The notes: a model not told the origin generated them from the letters alone. A stretch of DNA of 13,834 bases from Candidatus Omnitrophota bacterium (GCA_017987425.1 JAGNTT010000035.1:1-13834), one strand, 5' to 3'. Counted from the stretch's first letter, positions 1 to 7,029 are shown. Numbers and translations are program-made.

Positions 1-1334
1 ACATCCAGACCTCCAAGAAAGTCTTTGTGGAGACGTACGGGTGTCAGATGAACGAGTATGACACCGAGCTCGTGAAGTCCATTTTGACGAAGGAGAATTA
101 TGCCATCGTCAAGACGGAAAATGAGGCGGATATTGTGATGCTTAACACCTGCGCCGTGCGGGAAAACGCGCACCGCAAGGTGTACGGCCGCGTGCATGAC
201 ATCCATCACCGCCGCGAAGGCCGTCCGGTCATGATAGGCATTTTAGGATGCATGGCAACCAATCTGCGTCAGGAGCTTTTCGAGAACCGCAAACTCAAGA
301 TCGATTTCATCGCCGGTCCCGACAGCTACAAGCGCCTGCCTGACCTTATTAGAGAAGCGCAGGGAGGCGAGAAGGCGTTCGATCTTACCCTTTCCGAATT
401 CGAAACCTATTCTGATATTTACCCGGCCCGCAAGGAAGGCATTAATGCCTGGATTGCGGTCATGCGCGGGTGCAATAATTTCTGCACGTTTTGTGTTGTT
501 CCGTATACCCGCGGCCGCGAGCGCAGCCGTTCGGTGGACAACATTGTCGGTGAAGTGAGAAATCTCGCCGCCGAAGGCTACAAGCAGGTCACTCTTCTCG
601 GACAGAACGTCAATTCCTATCAGCATGACGACCACGATTTCGCTCACCTTTTAGAAGAAGTCGCCAAAGTCAACGGCATCGAGCGCGTGCGCTTCACATC
701 GCCGCATCCCAAAGATTTTCCGGATCGCATGATTGATGCCATCGCTTCCAATCCCAAACTGTGCAAACATCTTCACGTGCCCATGCAGTCCGGCAACGAC
801 CGCGTGCTCGACATGATGAACCGCACGTACACACAGAAAGAATATCTCGGTGTCATCGAAAAGATGAGAAAACGAATTCCCGGTGTCGCTCTTTCGACCG
901 ATGTCATCGTCGGTTTTCCGACGGAAACGGACGCCGAGTACGAAGATACGTTCAAGGTCATGAAAGAGGTCGAGTTCGACAGCTCGTTCATTTTCAAATA
1001 TTCCGAACGCAAGAACACGGTGGCGGCCAAGAAATTTCCCGATGATGTGCCGGAAGCCATCAAGACCGAGCGCATCGTCCGGCTCAATGACCTTCAAAAA
1101 GAGCAGTCGCTTGCGAAAAACCGCGCCTATATCGGAAGGGTCGAACGCGTCCTGATCGAGGCCGAGACAACGGCCAAAGCCGAAATCAGATCACGCGATG
1201 AGATCCAGACCAGAACCGACACCAATAAGATCGTCATCCTGCCGGCCGGCTGCGGTAAGCTTGGCGATTTTGTCAATGCCCGCATTACGGACGCGACGGT
1301 CTACGTGCTTAAGGGAGAGCCGGTATCACAGTAG
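1..1334 (+). CDS. miaB: tRNA-2-methylthio-N6-dimethylallyladenosine synthase MiaB, 5' end cut by window
   Basis: Radical-SAM methylthiotransferase that adds the 2-methylthio group to i6A37 of tRNAs reading UNN codons. The frame is open from base 3 and reads KKVFVETYGCQMN, the usual MiaB N-terminus. The GTG at base 27 is therefore an internal Val codon, and the true start lies left of the window. Counted from that Val, the N-terminal domain has the three cluster cysteines C6, C42 and C75. The radical-SAM CxxxCxxC is C149, C153, C156 (GCNNFCTFC), followed by VVPYTRGRERSR. The last 65 or so residues fit a TRAM RNA-binding domain. Two 4Fe-4S clusters are expected from the family. The stop codon TAG (1332-1334) lies inside the first unit of a heptad repeat. 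The family signature is unambiguous; MtaB and RimO are less likely given the ETYGCQMN start and the match along the whole length. Confidence 0.96.
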   Translation, partial: IQTSKKVFVETYGCQMNEYDTELVKSILTKENYAIVKTENEADIVMLNTCAVRENAHRKVYGRVHDIHHRREGRPVMIGILGCMATNLRQELFENRKLKIDFIAGPDSYKRLPDLIREAQGGEKAFDLTLSEFETYSDIYPARKEGINAWIAVMRGCNNFCTFCVVPYTRGRERSRSVDNIVGEVRNLAAEGYKQVTLLGQNVNSYQHDDHDFAHLLEEVAKVNGIERVRFTSPHPKDFPDRMIDAIASNPKLCKHLHVPMQSGNDRVLDMMNRTYTQKEYLGVIEKMRKRIPGVALSTDVIVGFPTETDAEYEDTFKVMKEVEFDSSFIFKYSERKNTVAAKKFPDDVPEAIKTERIVRLNDLQKEQSLAKNRAYIGRVERVLIEAETTAKAEIRSRDEIQTRTDTNKIVILPAGCGKLGDFVNARITDATVYVLKGEPVSQ

Positions 1335-1409
1335 GCAGTAGGGAGTAAGCAGTAGGCAGAAAAATAAGTGTAAATTTCTTCTGCTTAATGACTACCGCTT
1401 ACTGCTTAC
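1331..1409. repeat. Heptad inverted repeat 1 (4 + 4 units)
   Basis: The left arm 1331-1358 is four 7-base units: GTAGGCA, GTAGGGA, GTAAGCA, GTAGGCA. A 23-base spacer (1359-1381) follows. The right arm 1382-1409 is four units in inverse orientation, which read on the minus strand are GTAAGCA, GTAAGCG, GTAGTCA, TTAAGCA. The best uninterrupted pairing is 1345-1354 with 1400-1409 (10 bp), and it extends inward with a G-U pair and one mismatch. The element starts within the last sense codon of miaB and supplies its stop codon. There is no T-run after it, so it does not look like a classic intrinsic terminator. It shares architecture and consensus with the element at 2576-2644. Confidence 0.85.
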
Positions 1410-1426
1410 CAGTCACAACCGCGCCA

Positions 1427-1455
1427 TTGACATCGGCGTTATTTTCCGCTATTCT
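1427..1455 (+). promoter_or_regulatory. sigma70-type promoter of nadA
   Basis: TTGACA (1427-1432), a 17-base spacer, then TATTCT (1450-1455). Transcription would start near 1462 and give a leader of about 20 bases before the ATG at 1483. It sits just downstream of heptad repeat 1, so nadA has its own promoter and need not depend on miaB read-through. The -35 matches consensus exactly; the -10 matches at four of six positions, including the key TA..-T bases. Confidence 0.75.
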
Positions 1456-1482
1456 TGCCATTTAAATAAATCAAAAAAATCA

Positions 1483-2535
1483 ATGACGACCACACCAAAC
1501 ATGACCACAGACGAACTCTTTGAGAAGCTTAAGAACATTAAGCTCGGCGGAACTGTGTGCCAGTTTTCCTATAAAAAATGCGAAGAACTGGTCCCGCTCA
1601 TCAACGAGATCAACCAGCTCAAGCGTGAAAAGAACGCCGTCATTCTTGCCCATTCCTATGTCAGCCCGGAGATCGTTTACGGGGTCGGCGATTTTGTGGG
1701 GGATTCTTACAAGCTTTCGAAAGACGCGATGTCTACGACCGCCAAGGTCATTGTTTTTGCCGCGGTGCGCTTCATGGGCGAGACCGCCAAGATCCTCAAT
1801 CCCGATAAGGAAGTCTTGATCCCGAGCGCGCTCGACGGCTGCACGCTTGCCGACGCGATTGACGGCGCCGCTGTCCGCAAACTCCGTCAGCAATATCCCG
1901 ACTATACGTTCATCTGTTATGTCAACACAACCGCCGAAGTCAAGGCCGAGTGCGACGTGTGCGTCACATCCGCCAACGTGTACGACATCGCTCAGAATAT
2001 TCCCAGCGACAAGATTTATTTTCTGCCGGACAAATTCATGGGGCAGAATCTGAAGAACGAAATGGACCGCCGCGGTGTTAAGAAAGACATCCAGTTTTTC
2101 AGCGGCACCTGCTATGTGCATGAAGACTACGGCATGGAAGATATTTTAAAAGTCCGTCTTGAACATCCTGATGCCAAGATCGTCAGCCATCCGGAATGCA
2201 ACAGCGAAGTCGTGGCGAACTCGGATTTTGTGGGCTCGACCGAGCAGATGCTGGCTTACATGAGGCAGACGGAATCCAAAGAATTTCTGATGCTGACCGA
2301 ATGCGGTCTTTCGGGCCGTTTGCAGTCGGAATTCCCTGACAAAAAATTAGTCGGCAGCTGCACCATGTGCAAATATATGAAATCCAATACCCTCGAAAAT
2401 ATTTTGCGGGTCCTCAAAAATCCCCAACCTCAGGACCGCGTGGAGTTCTCCGAAGAGATGCGGCTGCGCGCCCTCAAAAGCCTGGAGGCGATGTTCTATT
2501 ACAACAAACCTCCAGCTACCTTTACCCAGCGTTGA
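1483..2535 (+). CDS. nadA: Quinolinate synthase NadA
   Basis: Condenses iminoaspartate with dihydroxyacetone phosphate to form quinolinate in de novo NAD synthesis; it is a cytosolic 4Fe-4S enzyme. The 350 residues match family length. Visible signatures are the active-site H-x-Y in ILAHSYV (H57, Y59), GDSYKLS near 73-79, DGCTLADAI (C120), DVCVTSANV (C160), HPECNSEVV (236-244) and GSCTMCKYMKSNTL (291-304). The likely cluster ligands are C120, C160 and C296, by analogy with the family. The start may be ATG 1483 or ATG 1501; neither has a Shine-Dalgarno site, and the leader is A/T-rich. No nadB or nadC is adjacent, so the rest of the pathway lies elsewhere. It is flanked on both sides by heptad inverted repeats and has its own promoter. 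Confidence 0.96.
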   Translation: MTTTPNMTTDELFEKLKNIKLGGTVCQFSYKKCEELVPLINEINQLKREKNAVILAHSYVSPEIVYGVGDFVGDSYKLSKDAMSTTAKVIVFAAVRFMGETAKILNPDKEVLIPSALDGCTLADAIDGAAVRKLRQQYPDYTFICYVNTTAEVKAECDVCVTSANVYDIAQNIPSDKIYFLPDKFMGQNLKNEMDRRGVKKDIQFFSGTCYVHEDYGMEDILKVRLEHPDAKIVSHPECNSEVVANSDFVGSTEQMLAYMRQTESKEFLMLTECGLSGRLQSEFPDKKLVGSCTMCKYMKSNTLENILRVLKNPQPQDRVEFSEEMRLRALKSLEAMFYYNKPPATFTQR

Positions 2536-2560
2536 CATGGCTGAGGGGCTATGTTATTAT
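2532..2560 (+). promoter_or_regulatory. sigma70-type promoter of metX-metW, overlapping the nadA stop
   Basis: TTGACA (2532-2537), a 17-base spacer, then TATTAT (2555-2560). The -35 matches consensus exactly, and the -10 differs from TATAAT at one position. The nadA stop codon TGA (2533-2535) is part of the -35 hexamer. Predicted start of transcription is near 2567, so almost the whole 80-base leader is heptad repeat 2. Confidence 0.8.
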
Positions 2561-2575
2561 TCACCAGCTATTTAA

Positions 2576-2644
2576 GTGATCAGTGCTCAGTGGTCAGGGA
2601 TCCGCAATATCCTTTCTGACCACTGCCCCCTGATCCCTGACCAC
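2576..2644. repeat. Heptad inverted repeat 2 (4 + 4 units) in the metX leader
   Basis: The left arm 2576-2603 is GTGATCA, GTGCTCA, GTGGTCA, GGGATCC. A 13-base spacer (2604-2616) follows. The right arm 2617-2644, read on the minus strand, is GTGGTCA, GGGATCA, GGGGGCA, GTGGTCA. Bases 2589-2602 pair perfectly with 2632-2645 (14 bp). The same left segment 2589-2600 can instead pair with 2613-2624 (12 pairs, two of them G-U). The element ends two bases before the metX ATG. Its layout is the same as element 1, and the shared unit consensus is about GTRRKCA. Confidence 0.85.
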
Positions 2645-2646
2645 TT

Positions 2647-3756
2647 ATGGAATACATCGAATCCAAATTGTTCACCTTCAGCGAAATGACGCTTAAAAGC
2701 GGCGTCAAAATCGGCCCCATCACGCTCGCCTACGAAACCTACGGCGAATTAAACGGCGATAAATCCAATGCGATCCTGATTTTTCACGCACTGACCGGCG
2801 ACGCGCACGCCGCCGGCTGGCGCAAAGGCGATAAGCATCCCGGCTGGTGGGACGGCATGATCGGCGAAGGCAAGGCCTTCGATACCTCAAAATATTTTAT
2901 TATTTGCGCGAATGTCATCGGAAGCTGCAAAGGTTCGACCGGTCCGGCTTCCATCGATCCCAATACCGGAAAACCTTACGGACTCAGCTTTCCCGTTGTG
3001 ACGATCGAAGACATGACGGTCACCCAGAAATATCTCACAGATCATTTAGGAATCAAAAAGTTGTACGCCTGCGCCGGCGGATCCATGGGAGGGCTCATGG
3101 CTCTCAAGTGGGCCGTGCTTTATCCGGACACCGTCGAGTCCGTCATCCTCATCGCGACCAATTACCGCCACACCGCCCAGCAGATCGCGCTTCACGAAGT
3201 TGCGCGCCAGGCCATCATGTCGGACCCCGACTGGCACGGCGGCGATTATTACGGGCGCGGACTTCCCGCGCGCGGCATGGCTGTTTCGCGCATGATCGGC
3301 CACATCACCTACATGAGCGAAAAATCCATGGAGGCCAAGTTCGGCCGCAAGCTCATCGCCAAAGAAAAATTGGGCTATGACTTCTCGCACGATTTCGAAG
3401 TGGAAAATTATTTGAAATACCGCGGCGACAGTTTCGTCCAGCGTTTCGACGCCAACAGTTATTTATATCTGTCGAAGGCGCTCGATTATTTCGATCTTTC
3501 CGAAGAAGGGGATCTGGCCGCCGTCTTGAAAGGCGTGCTGGCGAAAGTTCTCATCGTGACGTTCACATCCGACTGGCTGTATCCTTCTTACCAGTCGAAG
3601 GAAATGGTGCGCGCGCTCAAGGCCAATGACGTCGAGGTTTCATTTGTCGAGATTGCGACCGATTACGGACACGATTCCTTCCTCGTCGAGATCGACAGTC
3701 TGGCCCTGCTGGTCAGAAATTTTCTCGACAGTGTCGGCAAGGATGTGAGTTCATGA
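2647..3756 (+). CDS. metX: Homoserine O-acyltransferase MetX (probably O-acetyl)
   Basis: Alpha/beta-hydrolase-fold enzyme that acylates homoserine, the first committed step of methionine synthesis. At 369 residues it has the usual MetX length. AYETYGELN (29-37) and HALTGDAHAAG (47-57) are typical. The nucleophile elbow is GGSMGG with S146; the acid is D309 in TSDWLYP and the base is H342 in YGHDSFL, completing the triad. The ATG at 2647 is kept because residues 1-13 align with the normal MetX N-terminus, although no Shine-Dalgarno site precedes it and a heptad repeat abuts it. The gene overlaps metW by four bases (ATGA), a pairing known from many bacteria. MetX-fold enzymes differ in acetyl versus succinyl donor use. 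I cannot settle that by eye and use the common name. Confidence 0.93.
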   Translation: MEYIESKLFTFSEMTLKSGVKIGPITLAYETYGELNGDKSNAILIFHALTGDAHAAGWRKGDKHPGWWDGMIGEGKAFDTSKYFIICANVIGSCKGSTGPASIDPNTGKPYGLSFPVVTIEDMTVTQKYLTDHLGIKKLYACAGGSMGGLMALKWAVLYPDTVESVILIATNYRHTAQQIALHEVARQAIMSDPDWHGGDYYGRGLPARGMAVSRMIGHITYMSEKSMEAKFGRKLIAKEKLGYDFSHDFEVENYLKYRGDSFVQRFDANSYLYLSKALDYFDLSEEGDLAAVLKGVLAKVLIVTFTSDWLYPSYQSKEMVRALKANDVEVSFVEIATDYGHDSFLVEIDSLALLVRNFLDSVGKDVSS

Positions 3757-4358
3757 GCAATGACCAGGCTTCCATTATAAGGCCGGACCACAAGATCATT
3801 ATTGAACTGATCGAAGCGGGTTCCCGCGTTCTCGATCTGGGATGCGGGGGCGGAGAGCTGCTGCATCTTTTAAAGACGCAGAAAAACTGCCGTGTCACCG
3901 GCATCGAGATCGACGAGAAAGCGATTTTCAAATGCATCGAGCGCGGGGTCACGGTCTCGCAGGGCGACATCGATTCCGGCCTTGAAGATTATTCCAATAA
4001 GCGTTTCGATTATGTGATTCTCAATGAGAGCTTGCAGGAGGTCCGCAATCCCGAAAAGGTCATTCTTGAGGCCTGCCGCGTCGGTAAAAAAGTCATCGTC
4101 GGCATCCCCAATTTTTGCAACATCTCGGCGAGATTTCAGGTGTTCTTTATGGGCAAAGTACCGGTAACAAAATGGCTGCCGTACAAGTGGTACAACACGC
4201 CCAATATCCGTTTTTTAAGTTTGAAGGACTTCCGTCACTTCTGCGATGAAAAAAGCGTGACCATCCTCAGAGAGCGCGCGCTCAACCAGAATACCGAAAT
4301 CCAGTGGCGCACCAATCTCTTTGCGTTTGTCGGGATTTTTCTGGTCCACAAAAATTAA
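3753..4358 (+). CDS. metW: Methionine biosynthesis protein MetW (SAM-dependent methyltransferase fold)
   Basis: MetW proteins are class I SAM-binding-fold proteins encoded next to metX, and reports tie them to MetX function; the precise chemistry is less certain than for MetX. The 201-residue product shows motif I as VLDLGCGGGELL (26-37), an acidic residue after the second strand (GIEID), and the MetW-typical run from NESLQEVRNPEKVI to VGIPNFCNISAR and LPYKWYNTPNIRFLSLKDF. Its ATG lies within the metX stop (ATGA), so it is probably translated by coupling. The gene ends 31 bases before the convergent minus-strand gene, with no recognisable terminator between them. The family assignment is firm, helped by the neighbour. 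Confidence 0.93.
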   Translation: MSNDQASIIRPDHKIIIELIEAGSRVLDLGCGGGELLHLLKTQKNCRVTGIEIDEKAIFKCIERGVTVSQGDIDSGLEDYSNKRFDYVILNESLQEVRNPEKVILEACRVGKKVIVGIPNFCNISARFQVFFMGKVPVTKWLPYKWYNTPNIRFLSLKDFRHFCDEKSVTILRERALNQNTEIQWRTNLFAFVGIFLVHKN

Positions 4359-4389
4359 TCGAATCAGTATGGGCTTGTTGATGCGGCGG

Positions 4390-6213
4390 TCAGTTTGTCT
4401 GGCCGGCGAGGGATTTTAATTTCTCAAGATCACCGGCATTCACGCCGACTCCGAGCTGACGGGCTTTTTCAAGATCATTGAATGCTTCGGCGGGATTGCC
4501 TAATTCCAGCCATATTTTTGAACGGTTGACAAAGCTAGAAGCTGAACGCGGGTTCAAAGTAATCGCCTTGGTGTAATCTTCCAAAGCCTCATTCCATTTC
4601 CCCAGATTTTTATAAACAATCCCGCGGTTGTTATAGAGACGCGCATTTTCCGGTTCCAGACTTTGGGCGGTATTTAAATCGGAGAGCGCTTCCTCATATT
4701 TCTCCTGACGGCTTAACAGGATTCCGCGATCAATGAGTGAATTGACGTGCTTAGGGTTGGTTCGCAGGGCGGCATCGAAGTCGGCGAGCGCGAGGTCCCG
4801 TTTGTCCTGCCGGGTGTAAACACGCCCGCGGTTGTAAAAGGCGAGCGTATATTCCGGATTCAATTCGATGGCTTTATCCAGATCGCGCAGTGCGCTTTCC
4901 TGGTCGTTGTTCCGGCTTAAAGCGGCGCCGCGGCTGTTATAAGCAAGCGCGGATCGCTGTTCGTGTTTGATTTCGTGGTCCCACAGCGCGACATCGTTTT
5001 GCCAGATGCGGCTTTGATGATGCGTCTGCGCCATCATGGCGATCATGATGACACTTACAACAATCCTGGGCAGAGGTTTTCGTGTATTGAGCTGATTGAT
5101 CGCGAGGCGCGCCAGCCATAAACAAATTCCCAAACTCGGCAGATACATGAAGCGGTCGCCGACAATGGTCACATCCACGGCGTCGTCGTAACGCCAGAGA
5201 AAGAACGTGGACAGGGCGTAAAACCATACGGCAAATACAAAAAGTTTATCGCGGCGCAGATAAAAGAGAGCGAAAGGTGCGGCGGCCAGCATCAACACGC
5301 TCGAGAAATATGAAGGATTCAAAATGCTGACCGGCTGCGGAAGCTGATAGAGCGGCAGAAGGACAAAGGGAGTAAAGAATTTTTTGATGTAAAACGTGGC
5401 GCTCCAAGCCCAGATCAAGAGGGATTCCGGCATGTCGAACACAGGGACGCGCGCATTGGCCTGATAAGTAATCCAGGCAACGGGAACCATGACAAGCAGA
5501 TAAGGAAGTTTATTGAAGACCGCTTGCTTGACGACGCGGCCTTGATAGTACCAGTCGAAGACTAAAAGCGTCAGAGGCAAACTCAGGGCCATAGGTTTGG
5601 CGAAGATGCTTAAAGCCCCGAAGGCAAGGCTCAGCCAATACGACCTTTTTTTGCGGTAGGTCAGAAATTGCCAGTATTGCCACATGGACAATGCGTACAA
5701 GAGTGCGTAGAGAACATCTTTTCGCTGGGTCACCCACGCCACGGATTCCACATGCATGGGATGAATGGCAAATATCAGCGCGGTGAGAAAAACAATCCGG
5801 CGGTCAAATCCCATGCGGCAGAACATGCCGTAAATCGTCAGGCAGACGAGCGCGTGAAAGGTGATGTTGTTGAGATGGTAGACAAACGGATTCTGTCCGT
5901 AAAAGAGATGTTCAATTTGAAATGAAAGCACGGTCAGCGGAATATATGTTTTGTTGACCAGTGTTTGGAATACGGCGGCGATGTTGGACGCCGGAATTTC
6001 TTTAACAAGCGGATTATTTAAAAGATGCAGGTCATCGTCCCAATGCACGAATCCGGCTGTAAAGCACGGCGCAAAGGAAATGCCGACGGCAAGAATAAGA
6101 AGGAGAATGTTCCGCAGATCCAGCCAGAAAAAATTCTTAGACAGTTTGGGAGCCGGTTGGGGAATTTTCTGGGCGGTTGAATCCGAGAGGGATTGTTCCT
6201 GGAGAGTGCTCAT
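4390..6213 (-). CDS. TMTC-like GT-C membrane protein with C-terminal TPR repeats
   Basis: A 607-residue integral membrane protein. A short polar N-terminus (1-33) precedes about ten hydrophobic segments between 34 and roughly 395. A soluble C-terminus (about 420-590) holds around five TPR units, for example LAYNSRGAALSRNN, AFYNRGRVYTRQ and LYNNRGIVYKNLG. The first loop has WDDD (58-61), where GT-C glycosyltransferases keep catalytic acids. Later come HPMHVESVAWVTQRKDVL (151-168), FAKPMALSLPLTLLVFDW (204-221) and GDRFMYLPSLG (352-362), all like the TMTC family, whose animal members are protein O-mannosyltransferases. A lipid-linked sugar donor and an exported acceptor are therefore plausible but not shown. 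The start overlaps the CDGSH gene by ATGA and has no Shine-Dalgarno site of its own, suggesting translational coupling. Confidence 0.85.
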   Translation of the reverse strand: MSTLQEQSLSDSTAQKIPQPAPKLSKNFFWLDLRNILLLILAVGISFAPCFTAGFVHWDDDLHLLNNPLVKEIPASNIAAVFQTLVNKTYIPLTVLSFQIEHLFYGQNPFVYHLNNITFHALVCLTIYGMFCRMGFDRRIVFLTALIFAIHPMHVESVAWVTQRKDVLYALLYALSMWQYWQFLTYRKKRSYWLSLAFGALSIFAKPMALSLPLTLLVFDWYYQGRVVKQAVFNKLPYLLVMVPVAWITYQANARVPVFDMPESLLIWAWSATFYIKKFFTPFVLLPLYQLPQPVSILNPSYFSSVLMLAAAPFALFYLRRDKLFVFAVWFYALSTFFLWRYDDAVDVTIVGDRFMYLPSLGICLWLARLAINQLNTRKPLPRIVVSVIMIAMMAQTHHQSRIWQNDVALWDHEIKHEQRSALAYNSRGAALSRNNDQESALRDLDKAIELNPEYTLAFYNRGRVYTRQDKRDLALADFDAALRTNPKHVNSLIDRGILLSRQEKYEEALSDLNTAQSLEPENARLYNNRGIVYKNLGKWNEALEDYTKAITLNPRSASSFVNRSKIWLELGNPAEAFNDLEKARQLGVGVNAGDLEKLKSLAGQTN

Positions 6214-6455
6214 TGGGAGTATTTCTTATGTGTTCCGTCGCAAAACGGTTTGTTGCTCGTCACCTTGCAGCCGCACAAGGTGACGGTTTTCTTTTCTGTG
6301 ATTTCAAAAAATAAAGGTCTCATCCCTGTTGGTCCATGCGATCCGTCGCAAAACGGCTGTTTGCGTGAAGTCCCGCAGCTGCACCAGGCATAGCGGCCCG
6401 GTTCCAGCTCCACGACGAAGGGATGATTTGTGTCTTCGGATCTGTCTTTGATCAT
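6210..6455 (-). CDS. Double CDGSH iron-sulfur domain protein
   Basis: An 81-residue protein made of two CDGSH units in tandem. The first is CSCGTSRKQPFCDGSH (C25, C27, C36, H40) and the second CGCKVTSNKPFCDGTH (C61, C63, C72, H76). Each has the three-cysteine one-histidine ligand set of a redox-active, acid-labile 2Fe-2S cluster, as in mitoNEET relatives. The tandem layout resembles the CISD3/Miner2 class. There is no signal peptide or membrane anchor, so it should be cytosolic. It overlaps both neighbours by ATGA (start at 6455-6453 within the stop of the upstream gene; stop at 6212-6210 within the start of the downstream gene). Neither junction shows a Shine-Dalgarno site. Its substrate or electron partner is unknown; the domain call is very safe. 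Confidence 0.95.
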   Translation of the reverse strand: MIKDRSEDTNHPFVVELEPGRYAWCSCGTSRKQPFCDGSHGPTGMRPLFFEITEKKTVTLCGCKVTSNKPFCDGTHKKYSQ

Positions 6456-6724
6456 TTAATCTGGATGACCGGTTCTCCGAGCTTTTTAAGCTGGCCGATG
6501 TAGATGCAATCGTTGAGGTTGTCATCGTAGAGGAAGATTCTTCCGGTGCCTTGTTCAAAGAAACCGAATCTACCTGACGACATGGTGAACGGAACAACTC
6601 CGGGAAAGCTGGCCGGCAATACTTCCTGGTTTTCCTGTGCGATGGATTTGACTGTTGATCCGATAAACACGGAACCCATGATGAGCGCGCACACGCAGAT
6701 GATTTTGTAAATGTTGCTGTTCAT
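6452..6724 (-). CDS. Small exported protein of unknown function
   Basis: I do not recognise this 90-residue protein. The N-terminus MNSNIYKIICVCALIMGSV has a lysine, then a hydrophobic run to about residue 23, then STVKSIAQ, which looks like a Sec signal peptide cut near residue 29-30. The mature part of about 60 residues is rich in Gly and aromatic residues (SSGRFGFFEQGTGRIFLYDD) and has a single cysteine (in NDCIYIGQL). That would suit a small beta-rich periplasmic or surface protein. A good Shine-Dalgarno site AAGGAG lies 7 bases upstream of its ATG (plus-strand 6732-6737). It is the first gene of the minus-strand unit, and its stop overlaps the CDGSH start by ATGA. Co-translation with a putative glycosyltransferase makes it a candidate acceptor or partner, but that is only inference. 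Confidence 0.75.
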   Translation of the reverse strand: MNSNIYKIICVCALIMGSVFIGSTVKSIAQENQEVLPASFPGVVPFTMSSGRFGFFEQGTGRIFLYDDNLNDCIYIGQLKKLGEPVIQIK

Positions 6725-6840
6725 AATAATTCTCCTTGGTTGAAATAGAACTTAAGGTCCCTCACTCGTTGCTCACGTTCGGGATGAGTCCTTGGGTAGA
6801 GAAACAGAAACCTCCGAAGGGCTCAAATAGTTTAAAAAAC

Positions 6841-6869
6841 ATTATAGAGGCCGCATGGACGAAAATCAA
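6841..6869 (-). promoter_or_regulatory. sigma70-type promoter of the minus-strand three-gene unit
   Basis: Read on the minus strand: TTGATT (6869-6864), a 17-base spacer, then a perfect TATAAT (6846-6841). Transcription would start near 6834 and give a leader of about 110 bases before the ATG at 6724. Confidence 0.7.
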
Positions 6870-7021
6870 TCCGTAAGACGGGGAAATTGAAGGGTTTTTT
6901 ACATTGCAAAATCCCGCTCCGCTTATAAAATGGTTACGATTTAAACTCGGATATCATTATGCGCAATAAAGTGTGCAGACTTATAGACGAGCTCGCAGCT
7001 CCTGTTGAATCTTCGGGTTTT

Positions 7022-7029
7022 AGGAAAGG
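7022..7029 (+). promoter_or_regulatory. Ribosome binding site supporting the TTG start of lhgO
   Basis: AGGAAAGG ends nine bases before TTG 7039. An in-frame TAG at 7021-7023 excludes any upstream start, and the product begins at the FAD-binding strand, so TTG is the only reasonable start. Confidence 0.65.

Noticed and set aside
1331..1409. CRISPR array
   Set aside because: The units are 7 bases with no spacers between them, the two arms are inverted, and there are no cas genes.
1331..1409. Intrinsic terminator of miaB
   Set aside because: The pairing is real, but the arm is not followed by a T-run on either strand; it is kept as a repeat.
4359..4389. Terminator between convergent metW and the GT-C/TPR gene
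   Set aside because: The 31-base gap has no stable hairpin or T-run that I can see.
6898..6928. Possible lhgO promoter (TTTACA ... TTATAA)
   Set aside because: The spacer is 19 bases and both boxes are poor; TTGCAA at 6904 gives only 13-14. Not good enough to annotate.
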